Assembly (NCBI RefSeq): GCF_025231525.1
Contig: NZ_CP103057.1
Location: 3,854,501 to 3,918,500, forward strand
From: Sphingomonas endolithica
GTDB lineage: Bacteria; Pseudomonadota; Alphaproteobacteria; Sphingomonadales; Sphingomonadaceae
Direction: 5' to 3'
DNA length: 64,000 nucleotides
Shown: piece by piece, positions 9,016-16,513 of the stretch
Layout of the letters: each line of letters starts with the position of its first letter
How positions within the stretch are numbered: the stretch's first letter is position 1
Notes under the pieces: model-generated
The model's database searches: none
What the model was told of the DNA's origin: nothing
What the model saw: the letters and a program-made list of their open reading frames with translations, nothing else
Position numbers and translations under genes: made by a program

Positions 9016-9044
9016 TGGCAGGCGGCCCTCGTGGCCGCTTGCCA
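9016..9044 (+). terminator. hairpin after the TIGR02300 gene
   Basis: TGGCAGGCGGCC pairs with GGCCGCTTGCCA with one mismatch around a short loop, 7 bases after the TGA. There is no T tract, so it is a probable but atypical terminator. Confidence 0.55.
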
Positions 9045-9101
9045 AAGCGGCGGTGCCTCTTTAGGGGCAGCGCCTTGCCGGGGCCAACCAGCCCGGCAGA
9101 T

Positions 9102-9177
9102 GGGGCCGTAGCTCAGCTGGGAGAGCGTTCGCATGGCATGCGAAAGGTCAGGGGTTCGATCCCCCTCGGCTCCACCA
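9102..9177 (+). tRNA. tRNA-Ala (anticodon GGC), CCA encoded
   Basis: A 76-base cloverleaf: GGGGCCG/CGGCTCC acceptor with a G-T pair, an AGCTCAGCTGGGAGAGC D-arm, anticodon stem TTCGC/GCGAA with loop ATGGCAT (anticodon GGC), a GGTTCGATCC T-arm, discriminator A and encoded CCA. Its 3' end is the attachment site of the downstream island; the gene stays intact because the element carries the same terminal bases. Confidence 0.97.
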
Positions 9178-9178
9178 T
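9163..9178 (+). other. left attachment site (att core) in tRNA-Ala
   Basis: CCCTCGGCTCCACCAT, the last 15 bases of tRNA-Ala plus one, is repeated exactly at 46039-46054. The bases before it (GAT plus two differing bases) are also partly shared. It brackets the integrase-bearing island. Confidence 0.88.
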
Positions 9179-9234
9179 CATACCGTTGCTAAGTCGTTGT
9201 GACTACCCGACTAAACCGTTCGCCGGTAAAGCGG

Positions 9235-9257
9235 TGTCCCACACCATGTCCCACACC
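9235..9257 (+). repeat. tandem arm-site-like repeats, left end
   Basis: TGTCCCACACC occurs twice with a 12-base period just inside the left junction. The core GTCCCACAC recurs once near the integrase start at 45914-45922. This arrangement suits arm-type binding sites of a tyrosine integrase; that role is inferred. Confidence 0.5.
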
Positions 9258-9326
9258 GGGAGTTGATCGACGGTGAACGTCGGCGGTCGTCAGCGATCAT
9301 AGCTGCGGTGCGTAAGCAAATCGCCA

Positions 9327-9908
9327 CTACGCCCAAGCGGCCCACTCGCCAGCAATCTCAGGTAGCCCTCGGTCGCTGGCAAGGCGCCCGATCCCCGCGC
9401 CGAAGCCTTGTGCTGTGAGTTCTCGCGCAGGGACGACAAGATGGATGTGGTTCGCTGCACGGCTGCCGGCATGCGCCGGAACATGGGCCACTAGAATCAC
9501 GGCCAATCGTCTTTCGGTTGCGAAGCGCTGATGCGCGAAGCTCCTGACCCGCTCCCAATGAACATGCATCGGTTTGGGTCCGCGCAGCCGGATCGTGATC
9601 ACGAGGGCCAGGTTCTTGAGGTCGGGTAACGCCGTCGCCTCGTAACGCTCGCACAGCACCCGCGGATCGTAAAGGTCGTCGACTGCTGACGGCGGCAACA
9701 GCACGTCATCTCTCCAGCATGACCGCTCCCACGCTTCGCCGGGGATCTCACGCTTCATGGGCTGCAGCTTGGTTTGCACGAAGGCCGGCAGACTGTTGGT
9801 CGTATCGTCGAGCTGTCTGCGCAGGACGCCCCAGCCGATGTCTGGGTGCGCCGGATCATGGACAGGGATGTAAGCGGTCCCACGGATTACTCTTCTTACG
9901 TTCTTCAT
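9327..9908 (-). CDS. MobA/MobL-relaxase-like protein, short
   Basis: A 193-residue protein with a stretch resembling the MobA/MobL relaxase core: an LALVITIRLRGP beta strand, FAHQRFATERRLAVILVAHVP corresponding to the F-A-x3-F...A-H motif, and NHIHLVVPAREL corresponding to the NPHAHIMLTTR metal-binding strand, although only two His remain here. True relaxases are longer, so this is a cut-down or diverged relative, possibly a nicking or regulatory protein. It is the first gene inside the left junction and reads toward the tRNA. The family link is my pattern match and is tentative. Confidence 0.5.
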   Translation of the reverse strand: MKNVRRVIRGTAYIPVHDPAHPDIGWGVLRRQLDDTTNSLPAFVQTKLQPMKREIPGEAWERSCWRDDVLLPPSAVDDLYDPRVLCERYEATALPDLKNLALVITIRLRGPKPMHVHWERVRSFAHQRFATERRLAVILVAHVPAHAGSRAANHIHLVVPARELTAQGFGAGIGRLASDRGLPEIAGEWAAWA

Positions 9909-10419
9909 TTCGGCTCTCCAGCCGACGCGTCGACCGCGCTTGCGTCGACACTATTTCATATCTTCGCGCGGTCCAGCCGCTGCCCTCCTTCGTAATCCTT
10001 AGCGGTGTGGACGCCGTCCACGAATCAGGCCCAGCATCGGCGCGCTGACTTTTGAACACCAAGCAAACGGTGTCGATGGAACGCAGCTCAAGAACATAAC
10101 CAGACCGCAACTAGGACGGGAACTCGTGGCCTATTGGACCCCAATTTCGCCGAGGGAAGCCCGCCAGAGCGCCGATATGGCGGCTTGGGTCTTCAGGCAG
10201 CCAAATTAATGCAAAACGGCCCAGCGAGGCTCTATTGCGGAACAGGGTTAATTCGGCCATAACGCAAAAGCCGCGCAGGGGTGGTCTAGACCCCGCACGC
10301 GGCTTTTGGTGAAGCAACGATCCTGTCTGGAGGAGCGCTGCCGTGGTTCGCGAATCTTCTACTCGTAGTTGAATCGCCGGTCAAGGCTCCTCCCAACAGG
10401 GACATAAGGAAGCCGTTAT
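9909..10419. other. intergenic region, divergent promoters expected
   Basis: About 510 bases between the divergent relaxase-like and RhuM genes. Apart from the strong hairpin at 10266-10307 I see no convincing gene; short open frames here lack ribosome sites. Both flanking promoters should lie in it. Confidence 0.5.
10266..10307. terminator. strong bidirectional hairpin terminator
   Basis: AAAAGCCGCG at the left pairs perfectly with CGCGGCTTTT at the right, and the inner GGGGT/ACCCC pairs extend the stem. A's on one side and T's on the other make it a Rho-independent terminator in both directions. No gene clearly ends at it, so it may close an unannotated short transcript. Confidence 0.7.
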
Positions 10420-11472
10420 ATGACCATCCAGACCGTTCCCGATGCTGAAAAGTCAGCAGTCGATATCCAGAAATTCTTAAAGAAAATCCGTAAAGTGACG
10501 GCGGCCGCAAACGAAGCTGCACGTCAGATCGAGATGGAGCTTATGCGCTTCGATGGCGAGAACGCGTCCATCGACTTCAATGTCGACTGGTCACACGAAA
10601 CGGTGTGGGCCAGCCAGAAGCAGATGGCTGATCTGTTTGGCAAGGAGGTGCCGACGATCAACGAGCACCTAGCCGGGCTGTATCAGTCGGGCGAGTTCGA
10701 GCGAGCGGCAACTGTTAGGAATTTCCGAATAGTTCGATTGGAGGGCGCTCGCTCGGTCGCGCGCGAAATCGAGCACTACAATCTCGACGTTATCCTGGTG
10801 GTCGGATACCGGGTTAACGGCGAGAAGGCCGCCCAATTCCGCAAATGGGCTAACGGCGTCCTCAAGCGCTACATCACCGATGGCTTCGCACTCGATGGCG
10901 AGCGCCTTCGTCAGGATGGGGCAGCACTAAAAGCGCTGGCCGCCGAAGTCCGCGCCCTACGGTCCGAAGAGATATCCATATACGAGGCGGTGCGAGACTG
11001 CTTCAAGATAGCATCTACCGACTACGACAAGGATGATCCGGCGGTGCGATCGTTCTACGCGAAACTGCAGGACAAGTTCCTGTTCGCGATCACGGGGAAG
11101 ATTGCCTCCGAAATCATCTTGGATCGCGCCGATGCGACCAAATCCAACATGGGTGTAGTCGCGTGCAAAAAGGACGTGCCGACACTTCAGGAGGCGAAGA
11201 TCGGCAAGAGCTATCTCGCGCGCGAAGAAATCTACGTCCTTCACATTCTGTGCGAACAATTCCTACTTTACGCGGAAAGCAAGGCCATCCGGGGACAATC
11301 CATGACCATGGCGGCGCTTTCCGCCAAGCTCGACCGGCTGCTCGAAACTAACGAGTATGCCGTGTTTCCCGGGTATGGTCGGGACTTTTTGAAAGACCGT
11401 GCCATGGAACATGCGGCGATCGAGTTCCGCCGTTGGGAAGCGAGCCGTCGAGCAAAGCGGCTCGCCGCGTAA
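10420..11472 (+). CDS. rhuM: RhuM family protein
   Basis: A 350-residue protein with the RhuM (virulence_RhuM) pattern: WASQKQMADLFGKEVPTINEHL, a helix-turn-helix-like segment around residues 62-85; VARNFRIVRLEGAR-like and HYNLDVILVVGYRVNGEKAAQFRKWANGVLKRYI around 125-160; and a helical C-terminus with ILCEQFLLYAESKA. RhuM proteins were named from a Salmonella pathogenicity island and occur with toxin-antitoxin and defence islands; the biochemical role is not established. It stands alone in its transcription unit. A few visible AT-rich codons suggest transferred DNA. Confidence 0.88.
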   Translation: MTIQTVPDAEKSAVDIQKFLKKIRKVTAAANEAARQIEMELMRFDGENASIDFNVDWSHETVWASQKQMADLFGKEVPTINEHLAGLYQSGEFERAATVRNFRIVRLEGARSVAREIEHYNLDVILVVGYRVNGEKAAQFRKWANGVLKRYITDGFALDGERLRQDGAALKALAAEVRALRSEEISIYEAVRDCFKIASTDYDKDDPAVRSFYAKLQDKFLFAITGKIASEIILDRADATKSNMGVVACKKDVPTLQEAKIGKSYLAREEIYVLHILCEQFLLYAESKAIRGQSMTMAALSAKLDRLLETNEYAVFPGYGRDFLKDRAMEHAAIEFRRWEASRRAKRLAA

Positions 11473-11497
11473 GGCGTGGCGGGGAGTGCGACCCCGC

Positions 11498-12136
11498 CTA
11501 GCTCACGAACATCGCCTCGACGATCGCTTGCATCAGCACGCCCCGTGGCACCGGCACGCTGACTGACGTGTAGCCATGGTTCGCCGCGCGCCGAGTCCCA
11601 TAGAGCCCGATCCACTGCCGACCGTGCTGGCGCCACGCCCGCTGCAACGACGGCACAGGCAGTAACACGCACGTTGCCGCGGGCGCATAGGCGTAAGCGA
11701 TGAAGTCGCAGGCGAGGGGCTTCTGCACCCAGCCTGGGGATTGCCGGGCCTCGTCCGACCAGCGCTCCAGCAGCACGTCGGGCCAATCCTGAGTCCGGAT
11801 CTTCTCGTCCACGGTGAAGGTGCGCCCACAAGCCAGCGTCAGCAGCCGATCGATCCCGGCGCGCTGCGCCCATCCATCTTGCTCGATCGCGACGGCCGAC
11901 ATCAATGTCGGGAAAACCTGGCGATAGATCGGTATCCACCAATCCGGTCCATACTCCGCGGACACGTCATGACTGTCCTGGAAGCGATGGACACGCGGCC
12001 AGCCTGCCGACCGCGACCTGCGAGCGACGGGCTGGTGCTGCTTGGGCTGGGGCAATGCCGCCGGCCATGTCGCTACGTTAGTCGTGGTGTTCCTCCTGCG
12101 GTTGGACGTATTCGCTCTGGTCATCGTCATGTCCAT
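11498..12136 (-). CDS. PD-(D/E)XK-nuclease-like protein, last gene of unknown operon
   Basis: About 212 residues. The centre reads EQDGWAQRAGIDRLL followed by TFTVDEKIRTQDWPDVLLERW, giving Asp near residue 94 and D-E-K near 107-109. That spacing and the strand context suit a PD-(D/E)XK nuclease core. A KPLACDFIAYAYAP strand and a SLQRAW helix follow. The first 59 bases overlap the upstream gene. A strong AGGAGG sits inside the frame at about 12094-12099, but no ATG, GTG or TTG is placed correctly after it, so the N-terminus is uncertain. The nuclease assignment is inference from motifs. Confidence 0.6.
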   Translation of the reverse strand: MDMTMTRANTSNRRRNTTTNVATWPAALPQPKQHQPVARRSRSAGWPRVHRFQDSHDVSAEYGPDWWIPIYRQVFPTLMSAVAIEQDGWAQRAGIDRLLTLACGRTFTVDEKIRTQDWPDVLLERWSDEARQSPGWVQKPLACDFIAYAYAPAATCVLLPVPSLQRAWRQHGRQWIGLYGTRRAANHGYTSVSVPVPRGVLMQAIVEAMFVS

Positions 12137-12323
12137 CGATGCCCGCGATCAATTCAGCGGTAAGGCGCACCAGCGCGGCTCGGGGCAATGACGGCATGGT
12201 TGCGAGCATCGACGTTGCCGCGTCCAGGTCGTTCGGCCGGGCCCACCGACGCCGTCGCGATCGACGCCAGCCGACGCGTGCCGGTTCGGGCATGCGCATC
12301 GTGAACGAAGCGTGCGCCATCAC
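12078..12323 (-). CDS. small basic/acidic protein, unknown, in operon
   Basis: An 81-residue frame with an Arg-rich N-terminal third and an acidic end (GHDDDQSEYVQPQEEHHD). Its ATG overlaps the TGA of the upstream gene by four bases (ATGA), which argues that it is translated. I do not recognise the family. It overlaps the start of the nuclease-like gene. Confidence 0.55.
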   Translation of the reverse strand: MMAHASFTMRMPEPARVGWRRSRRRRWARPNDLDAATSMLATMPSLPRAALVRLTAELIAGIDGHDDDQSEYVQPQEEHHD

Positions 12324-12736
12324 TGCGTCCTCCGATGCTGGTCGCGGTAATATGCTTCGGTGGCAGAAGCAGCGTTGGTGGGGCCTGCAGATTGATCCGC
12401 TTGATACACCGGCTTCGTTGTCAGCATCGGACTGCCGTCGTCGGAGGGGTGCTCCCCGTGATCGAGCGCGCTTCCACCAGGGTCTGCGATTGGGCAGCCG
12501 ATTTGGTATCCGTGATCTAGCCAGTGCGGCCAGAACTCGTCTTCCGCGGCTCCGCTGCCGTCCAATTCGTCGCCGTTAAGCTCAACATCCGGGTCGGTAT
12601 CGATCTGGTCGAGCGTCGCGATGAGCGCCTCAATCTGTTCGCCGATCTCCAGCGCCGCGGCGGGCCTACCGATCTTCATCACCAACTCTAGTGGTGATAG
12701 CGGTTGCCCATCCGCGATGATGCGAAGGTCAAGCAT
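12320..12736 (-). CDS. unknown operon protein, 138 aa
   Basis: An acidic, soluble protein. The N-terminal half MLDLRIIADGQPLSPLELVMKIG... and the EQIEALIATLDQIDTDPDVELNGDELDG stretch look folded; the C-terminal 50 residues are low-complexity and polar. The ATG overlaps the preceding gene's TGA in TGATG and the TGA overlaps the next ATG by four bases, so it is the middle of a coupled operon. No family recognised. Confidence 0.65.
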   Translation of the reverse strand: MLDLRIIADGQPLSPLELVMKIGRPAAALEIGEQIEALIATLDQIDTDPDVELNGDELDGSGAAEDEFWPHWLDHGYQIGCPIADPGGSALDHGEHPSDDGSPMLTTKPVYQADQSAGPTNAASATEAYYRDQHRRTQ

Positions 12737-12927
12737 CAGGCGTGCCCTCCATTGCCGAGATGGAACAGCCGCCAGTGATTGGGGCCATGGCGCTCTCGCC
12801 AGTACGTAAGCGCCAAACGAATTTCGAGGATCGTGGCGCTGGACTCGACGCCGCCCATACCGGGGGCGTTTAGCTCAAGTAGGTTGGGAGAGGCGAGTGC
12901 TCCTCCCTGTTGATGCCGCCGGCTCAT
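12736..12927 (-). CDS. unknown operon protein, 63 aa
   Basis: A very short protein whose second half, ILEIRLALTYWRERHGPNHWRLFHLGN, is Trp- and His-rich and probably helical. Start and stop overlap the neighbouring genes by four and one bases. No family recognised; coupling is the main evidence that it is real. Confidence 0.55.
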   Translation of the reverse strand: MSRRHQQGGALASPNLLELNAPGMGGVESSATILEIRLALTYWRERHGPNHWRLFHLGNGGHA

Positions 12928-13175
12928 GACAGCGCCTCTCCGTTCTGGCGCCGCTCGATTGCCTCTCGGACGGCTTCAACCCGTCCAGGCTTGCCAACGA
13001 GTTGCGCCATCACCGGCGTCAGTTCGTCTGCTGGGCAGTCCTGCACGACCAGCCAGAGCTTGCGGCCAGACGCTAGGGCATAGCCCCCGCCGATCGCAAC
13101 GAGCGCCTGCAGCCAGGCCGCGGGTTCGAAGGCTGGAGAGGCGGAAGCCTCTGCCGGATTTGCGGGGCCGGTCAT
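12924..13175 (-). CDS. unknown operon protein, 83 aa
   Basis: Contains WLQALVAIGGGYALASGRKLWLVVQD, a strand-helix pattern that could be a short alpha/beta domain, then a charged helix ending RVEAVREAIERRQNGEALS. Four-base overlaps on both sides. No family recognised. Confidence 0.6.
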   Translation of the reverse strand: MTGPANPAEASASPAFEPAAWLQALVAIGGGYALASGRKLWLVVQDCPADELTPVMAQLVGKPGRVEAVREAIERRQNGEALS

Positions 13176-13813
13176 GCCGCTGCCTCCTCAGACAGACGAC
13201 GCAGGTCCGCTCGAACCCCGTCCCAGAGGTCGTCGATGTATCCGAAGCCTTCACACCGCTCTGCCGCAAAATCCGCCTTCGCCAACACGGCACGGATGTC
13301 CGGTGCCGGCACCTTGACGATCAGGTGGTCCTGAGCGGCGCACCATGCCTCGAGTGCAGCATCGGCGTTGTCGGCATCACATGGGGTAGCGTCAGATTGC
13401 GCTCGTTTCGCCTGGTAGTCGGAAAGGGCCGCGTCCCACACGGCGCGATTAGGCGCGCGTATCGGAGTGGGGCGAACGTCAGTTTGGCCTAGGCAGGCTA
13501 TTACTTGGCGCACAAGGCGACCGACAGTCCCTTCGGAATGCGCGGCTAGTTCCCTCAGATTGAGATTGGCAAGATCAGCCGTATTGTCCGAGCCGGACCC
13601 GATAGCACGCGCTCGGATCGCCAGATAATCGGGCGTGTTGGGCAGTTCTTCCACTCGGGCCAGCAGCTCATATGCCGATGCGCACCACGCGTTCAGGTCG
13701 TCATCGGTCGGAGCGCCTAACGCCCAAGCATCGTGACGATCGAATTCGGCAAAGAGCGAGACGATGTCGGCACGATCATCTGACATGCGGACATCGATCA
13801 ACGTGTTGCTCAT
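13172..13813 (-). CDS. unknown operon protein, 213 aa
   Basis: A soluble, mostly helical acidic protein (FAEFDRHDAWALG; AHSEGTVGRLVRQVIACLG; AALEAWCAAQDHLIVKVPAP). Several short segments repeat a D-x-x-x-A-W-C-A theme around residues 42-47 and 155-160, hinting at an internal duplication. It overlaps the downstream gene by four bases and starts three bases after the upstream stop. No family recognised. Confidence 0.65.
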   Translation of the reverse strand: MSNTLIDVRMSDDRADIVSLFAEFDRHDAWALGAPTDDDLNAWCASAYELLARVEELPNTPDYLAIRARAIGSGSDNTADLANLNLRELAAHSEGTVGRLVRQVIACLGQTDVRPTPIRAPNRAVWDAALSDYQAKRAQSDATPCDADNADAALEAWCAAQDHLIVKVPAPDIRAVLAKADFAAERCEGFGYIDDLWDGVRADLRRLSEEAAA

Positions 13814-13816
13814 TGC

Positions 13817-14323
13817 TCAAGCCTCCCGCTCTGAGAGGTGGGCGAGATCCGAGCGGACGAACTGAAGAACGTCGTCGCTGTCGCCCTCCTCGGTCGCGAT
13901 TTCTATTTTGATCATCAGGGCGGCGAGGTTGGGTGCTGGCGTTGCGTATAGGGCGGCAGCGGCGGTCCATCGCGGCTCCGAGAACGCTACGGAGTATTCA
14001 CCCTCCGCGGCCTTCATGTCCTCGAAGTATGCGTTCCACTGCACGGCATCAGCGGCGTCCTTGGCCTTGTGCATATGATTGCTGCCATACTTCTCGATCA
14101 GCGGCTTCGTGCGGCGATGGTACAGGTCATAGGCGGCTTTGAGCGCGCCACGGCTGGCATCGTGCTGGTCCGCATCGCGTGCGCGGTAGTAGGCCCTCGA
14201 CGCAGCGTCGAAGTCAGATCGGGGTGCGGATACCGCCAATGCGGCAACGCTGCCGGTCGCTAACAGGGCAGGGGCGACGAATGCCGCGCTAAGGACGGCG
14301 CGGCGCGTCGTTGGGTTCTCCAC
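13817..14323 (-). CDS. exported (Tat-like signal) unknown operon protein
   Basis: A 168-residue protein with an N-terminus TTRRAVLSAAFVAPALLA that has the twin-arginine and hydrophobic core of a Tat or general export signal, probably cleaved after A-L-A-V-S-A near residue 33. The mature part is helical and charged (RAYYRARDADQHDASRGALKAAYDLYHRR; MHKAKDAADAVQWNAYFEDMKAAEGEY). It starts two bases after the upstream stop. An exported protein inside an otherwise cytosolic-looking operon is unusual. No family recognised. Confidence 0.65.
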   Translation of the reverse strand: MENPTTRRAVLSAAFVAPALLATGSVAALAVSAPRSDFDAASRAYYRARDADQHDASRGALKAAYDLYHRRTKPLIEKYGSNHMHKAKDAADAVQWNAYFEDMKAAEGEYSVAFSEPRWTAAAALYATPAPNLAALMIKIEIATEEGDSDDVLQFVRSDLAHLSEREA

Positions 14324-14325
14324 GA

Positions 14326-14634
14326 CTACGCCTCCATCGCTTCAGCCAGGCTATCGACGCGCGACAGGCCCAGATGCGGTTGGAACTGATAGAAGCGGTT
14401 GGTGGACGGCTGCCACAGGGCCCAAATGTCGGGGCGACCATCGCCAGGGGTCGCGACCCGCGCCTTGACAACCAGACCCTTGATGAAGCCGACGTTGACT
14501 ACCTGACCCACTTCCCAGCGCTGCTTTGCGCGAGGCGTTGCATGGCCATTGTAGAGACCGCCGCCGCCGACACGCCCCACGCGATACATGGGGTTGGCCG
14601 GACGCACGGGTGCCGGTATGGAATTGAAAGCCAT
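14326..14634 (-). CDS. first gene of unknown XRE-linked operon, 102 aa
   Basis: A 102-residue protein; the centre RWEVGQVVNVGFIKGLVVKARVATPGDGRPDIWALWQP looks like a small beta-rich (SH3-like) domain. A GGAGGAACG ribosome site precedes the ATG. It is the promoter-proximal gene of the eight-gene run to 11498. The upstream region shared with the XRE gene holds palindromic operator-like sites. No family recognised. Confidence 0.65.
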   Translation of the reverse strand: MAFNSIPAPVRPANPMYRVGRVGGGGLYNGHATPRAKQRWEVGQVVNVGFIKGLVVKARVATPGDGRPDIWALWQPSTNRFYQFQPHLGLSRVDSLAEAMEA

Positions 14635-14714
14635 AATCGTTCCTCCAGAACGTTGGTGGTCAGGCCGGTGCAGGGAGGTTGGATGCCCCGCTCCGGCCGC
14701 TTACTTCTTAGCAA

Positions 14715-14733
14715 GTGATCATATTATGCTCAC
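14715..14733. promoter_or_regulatory. operator-like inverted repeat 1
   Basis: GTGATCATATTATGCTCAC is an inverted repeat: GTGATCATA and TATGCTCAC match on 8 of 9 positions around a central T. It lies between the unknown operon and the XRE gene and contains a -10-like TATTAT. It is a likely binding site for the adjacent small regulator. Confidence 0.65.
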
Positions 14734-14758
14734 GCATGAAAGCTTGTGTCAAGCCGCC

Positions 14759-14776
14759 TATGATCATAAAGTGATC
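14759..14776. promoter_or_regulatory. operator-like palindrome 2
   Basis: TATGATCATA is a perfect 10-bp palindrome, followed at once by AAGTGATC, which repeats the GTGATC half-site of site 1. It ends three bases before the regulator's first ATG, so binding here would block its own expression. Confidence 0.6.
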
Positions 14777-14778
14777 GG

Positions 14779-15015
14779 ATGAATGGTGATCAATGCCGGA
14801 TGGCTCGCGCAGCCTTAAATTGGTCCATCGACGATCTGGCCGCGGCGGCATCGGTAGGACGTGCAACAGTTACTAGGTTCGAGAACGGAACTGCCGCGCG
14901 ACCGGAAACCATCAAGGCAATCAGTGACGCCATTCGCGAGGCCGGCGTCACCATCATTGCAACCGGAGAACGGTCCATGAACGGCGGCCTTGGGGTCCGT
15001 CTAACCGAGGGCTGA
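14779..15015 (+). CDS. XRE/Cro-type transcriptional regulator, small
   Basis: A 78-residue helix-turn-helix protein. CRMARAALNWSIDDLAAAASVGRATVTRFENG is a classic XRE domain (recognition helix V-G-R-A-T-V-T-R-F-E), with ETIKAISDAIREAGV as the following helices. It reads divergently from the unknown operon, with two palindromic sites between. By family knowledge such regulators repress divergent phage or island promoters. The ATG at 14779 is used; ATG at 14800 would give a shorter protein still containing the whole domain. Confidence 0.85.
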   Translation: MNGDQCRMARAALNWSIDDLAAAASVGRATVTRFENGTAARPETIKAISDAIREAGVTIIATGERSMNGGLGVRLTEG

Positions 15016-15258
15016 CATCCCGCCAGTTGGCTCGATCAGCTTTCCTAGATGTCTGAATACCCCTTGCGCCACAGCGACTTCGTGAAACCTGTTTGCCCGA
15101 CCTTGCGCTGACGGTGGTAACGCTGGCCGAGGACTGCCTCCTATCGGGATCCGTGATTTCAACGGAGACCGACATGCCCTGTCGATCGCACCCCCATTCA
15201 CTCCGCATTCGGCGCAACCTGAGCCGCGCGCCGCAATGGGAAATTCCGGAAATTGATC

Positions 15259-15633
15259 ATGATCGCCGCCGCCTTCCTCTGCCTCGTGACTCACGTTCAC
15301 GACGGTGACGGTCCCTTGTGGTGCGCCAACGGCGTGAAGGTCCGCGTCGCCGGCATTCAGGCGCCTGACTTCGAGAGCGCGGAGCCGTGCCGCAAAGGCA
15401 AGGCTGCCTATGTCTGCTCAGACAAGCAGGCCAAGCGCAGCCGCGCGATCATGAAACGCCTGGTGGTGCGCAAGACGCTCACCTGCCAGCCGGTCGACAA
15501 GTCTTACGCCCGTATCGTCGCGCGCTGCACGCTGCCGGATGGCCGTAGCCTGTCCTGCGCAGCGATCGCTGCCGGGGCTGCGACGCGGTGGGACAGCTAC
15601 TGGCGGCGGTATCGGATGGGCGGGTGCGCCTAG
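15259..15633 (+). CDS. staphylococcal-nuclease-like (SNase) protein
   Basis: About 124 residues. THVHDGDGPLWCANGVKVRVAGIQAPD follows the SNase OB-fold pattern: Asp of D-G-D, the Arg of V-R-V-A-G-I and the Asp of Q-A-P-D are at calcium- and phosphate-binding places. The later ARIVARC holds a candidate second catalytic Arg. Four Cys residues could form disulfides, and the N-terminus (MIAAAFLCLV) could be a short export signal. The ATG at 15259 is preferred over a TTG two codons earlier. Confidence 0.8.
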   Translation: MIAAAFLCLVTHVHDGDGPLWCANGVKVRVAGIQAPDFESAEPCRKGKAAYVCSDKQAKRSRAIMKRLVVRKTLTCQPVDKSYARIVARCTLPDGRSLSCAAIAAGAATRWDSYWRRYRMGGCA

Positions 15634-15709
15634 GCAGCGTGCGCGATCTGGACACCAAGCCCTTATCGTGGCCATCTTTGTGCATGGGTCGGAAAGCACA
15701 GCGTCAAAC

Positions 15710-16513
15710 ATGATTCGATACGCCGACGCCATCCGCTTCGATCGTCTAGCCGAGCGCGGACGAAACGAACCTCTTCGTGTTACGGCCGAAACCGATCAGG
15801 GTGACGAGATCGAGGTCTTCCTAAAACCCTCAGCGCGGCCGGAGATCGGCATTGAGGGAATGGCGAACGAGATTTTCGCAGCCTGTGTCGGCAGCCACGT
15901 GGGCGTTCCGGTCTGCGAACCGATCGCTGTCCGTATGTCCTCTGACTGGATAAGCTCCGTCCAAGACCCCTTGATCCGTGACGTCCTGTCTCGAAGCTCG
16001 CCGGTCGCTTTCGGCTCGCTGGCGGCTGGCAGTGGTTGGCGCAGGTGGACCAGCGATGAGCGACTGATCGGCGAGCGAAGGGGTGCGGCATTGTCGACTT
16101 TCGTATTCGACGCCTTCATCGAAAATAGAGATCGCGTCGTCAGCAATCCGAACCTGCTAATCCGCGGCGATAGCTTCCGCGTTATCGACCACGAACTGTG
16201 CTTCAGGATCCGCCTATGTTTATTCCCTCGCGCAGAGCCGTGGCGGATGGGCTACCTGCAAAATACGGTTTCGCCCGGGGCTACTGGGCACGTCTTCGGC
16301 GCGCTGTTGAAGGCCGATCGGTATGTCGATTTCACCCCTATCCGACCAGCATGGGCGGGCTTGTCGGATGATGCGCTGAGCGACTATGCGGCCTGTCTGC
16401 CCACTGAGTGGGTAGATGCCGCCAGCGCGATCGACGATGCCTTAACGCATTTGCGGACAGTTCGTGATAGGATCGACGAGTGCCTCATGGAGATTGAACG
16501 GGCTCTGGCATGA
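15710..16513 (+). CDS. HipA-like kinase family protein
   Basis: About 267 residues. The frame shows the reduced HipA-like kinase pattern: VFLKPS near the N-terminus is the ATP-contacting Lys strand, AFIENRDRVVSNPNLLI holds the N-R-D-x4-N-P-N catalytic loop, and RVIDHELCF is the DFG-like metal site. Classical HipA phosphorylates a glutamyl-tRNA synthetase; the substrate of this family is unknown. The ATG at 15710 is preferred, as the earlier frame is unrelated. Its TGA overlaps the next ATG by four bases, pairing it with a DUF3037 protein, a recurrent gene pair. Confidence 0.82.
   Translation: MIRYADAIRFDRLAERGRNEPLRVTAETDQGDEIEVFLKPSARPEIGIEGMANEIFAACVGSHVGVPVCEPIAVRMSSDWISSVQDPLIRDVLSRSSPVAFGSLAAGSGWRRWTSDERLIGERRGAALSTFVFDAFIENRDRVVSNPNLLIRGDSFRVIDHELCFRIRLCLFPRAEPWRMGYLQNTVSPGATGHVFGALLKADRYVDFTPIRPAWAGLSDDALSDYAACLPTEWVDAASAIDDALTHLRTVRDRIDECLMEIERALA

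Noticed and set aside
12094..12099. ACG start after the internal AGGAGG in the nuclease-like gene
   Set aside because: Spacing would be right, but ACG initiation is very rare and the upstream frame is open to an ordinary ATG.
15174..15308. 44-codon Arg-rich frame overlapping the SNase-like start
   Set aside because: It has a GGAG before its ATG, but the composition is that of a shifted frame and it overlaps a gene with clear motifs.
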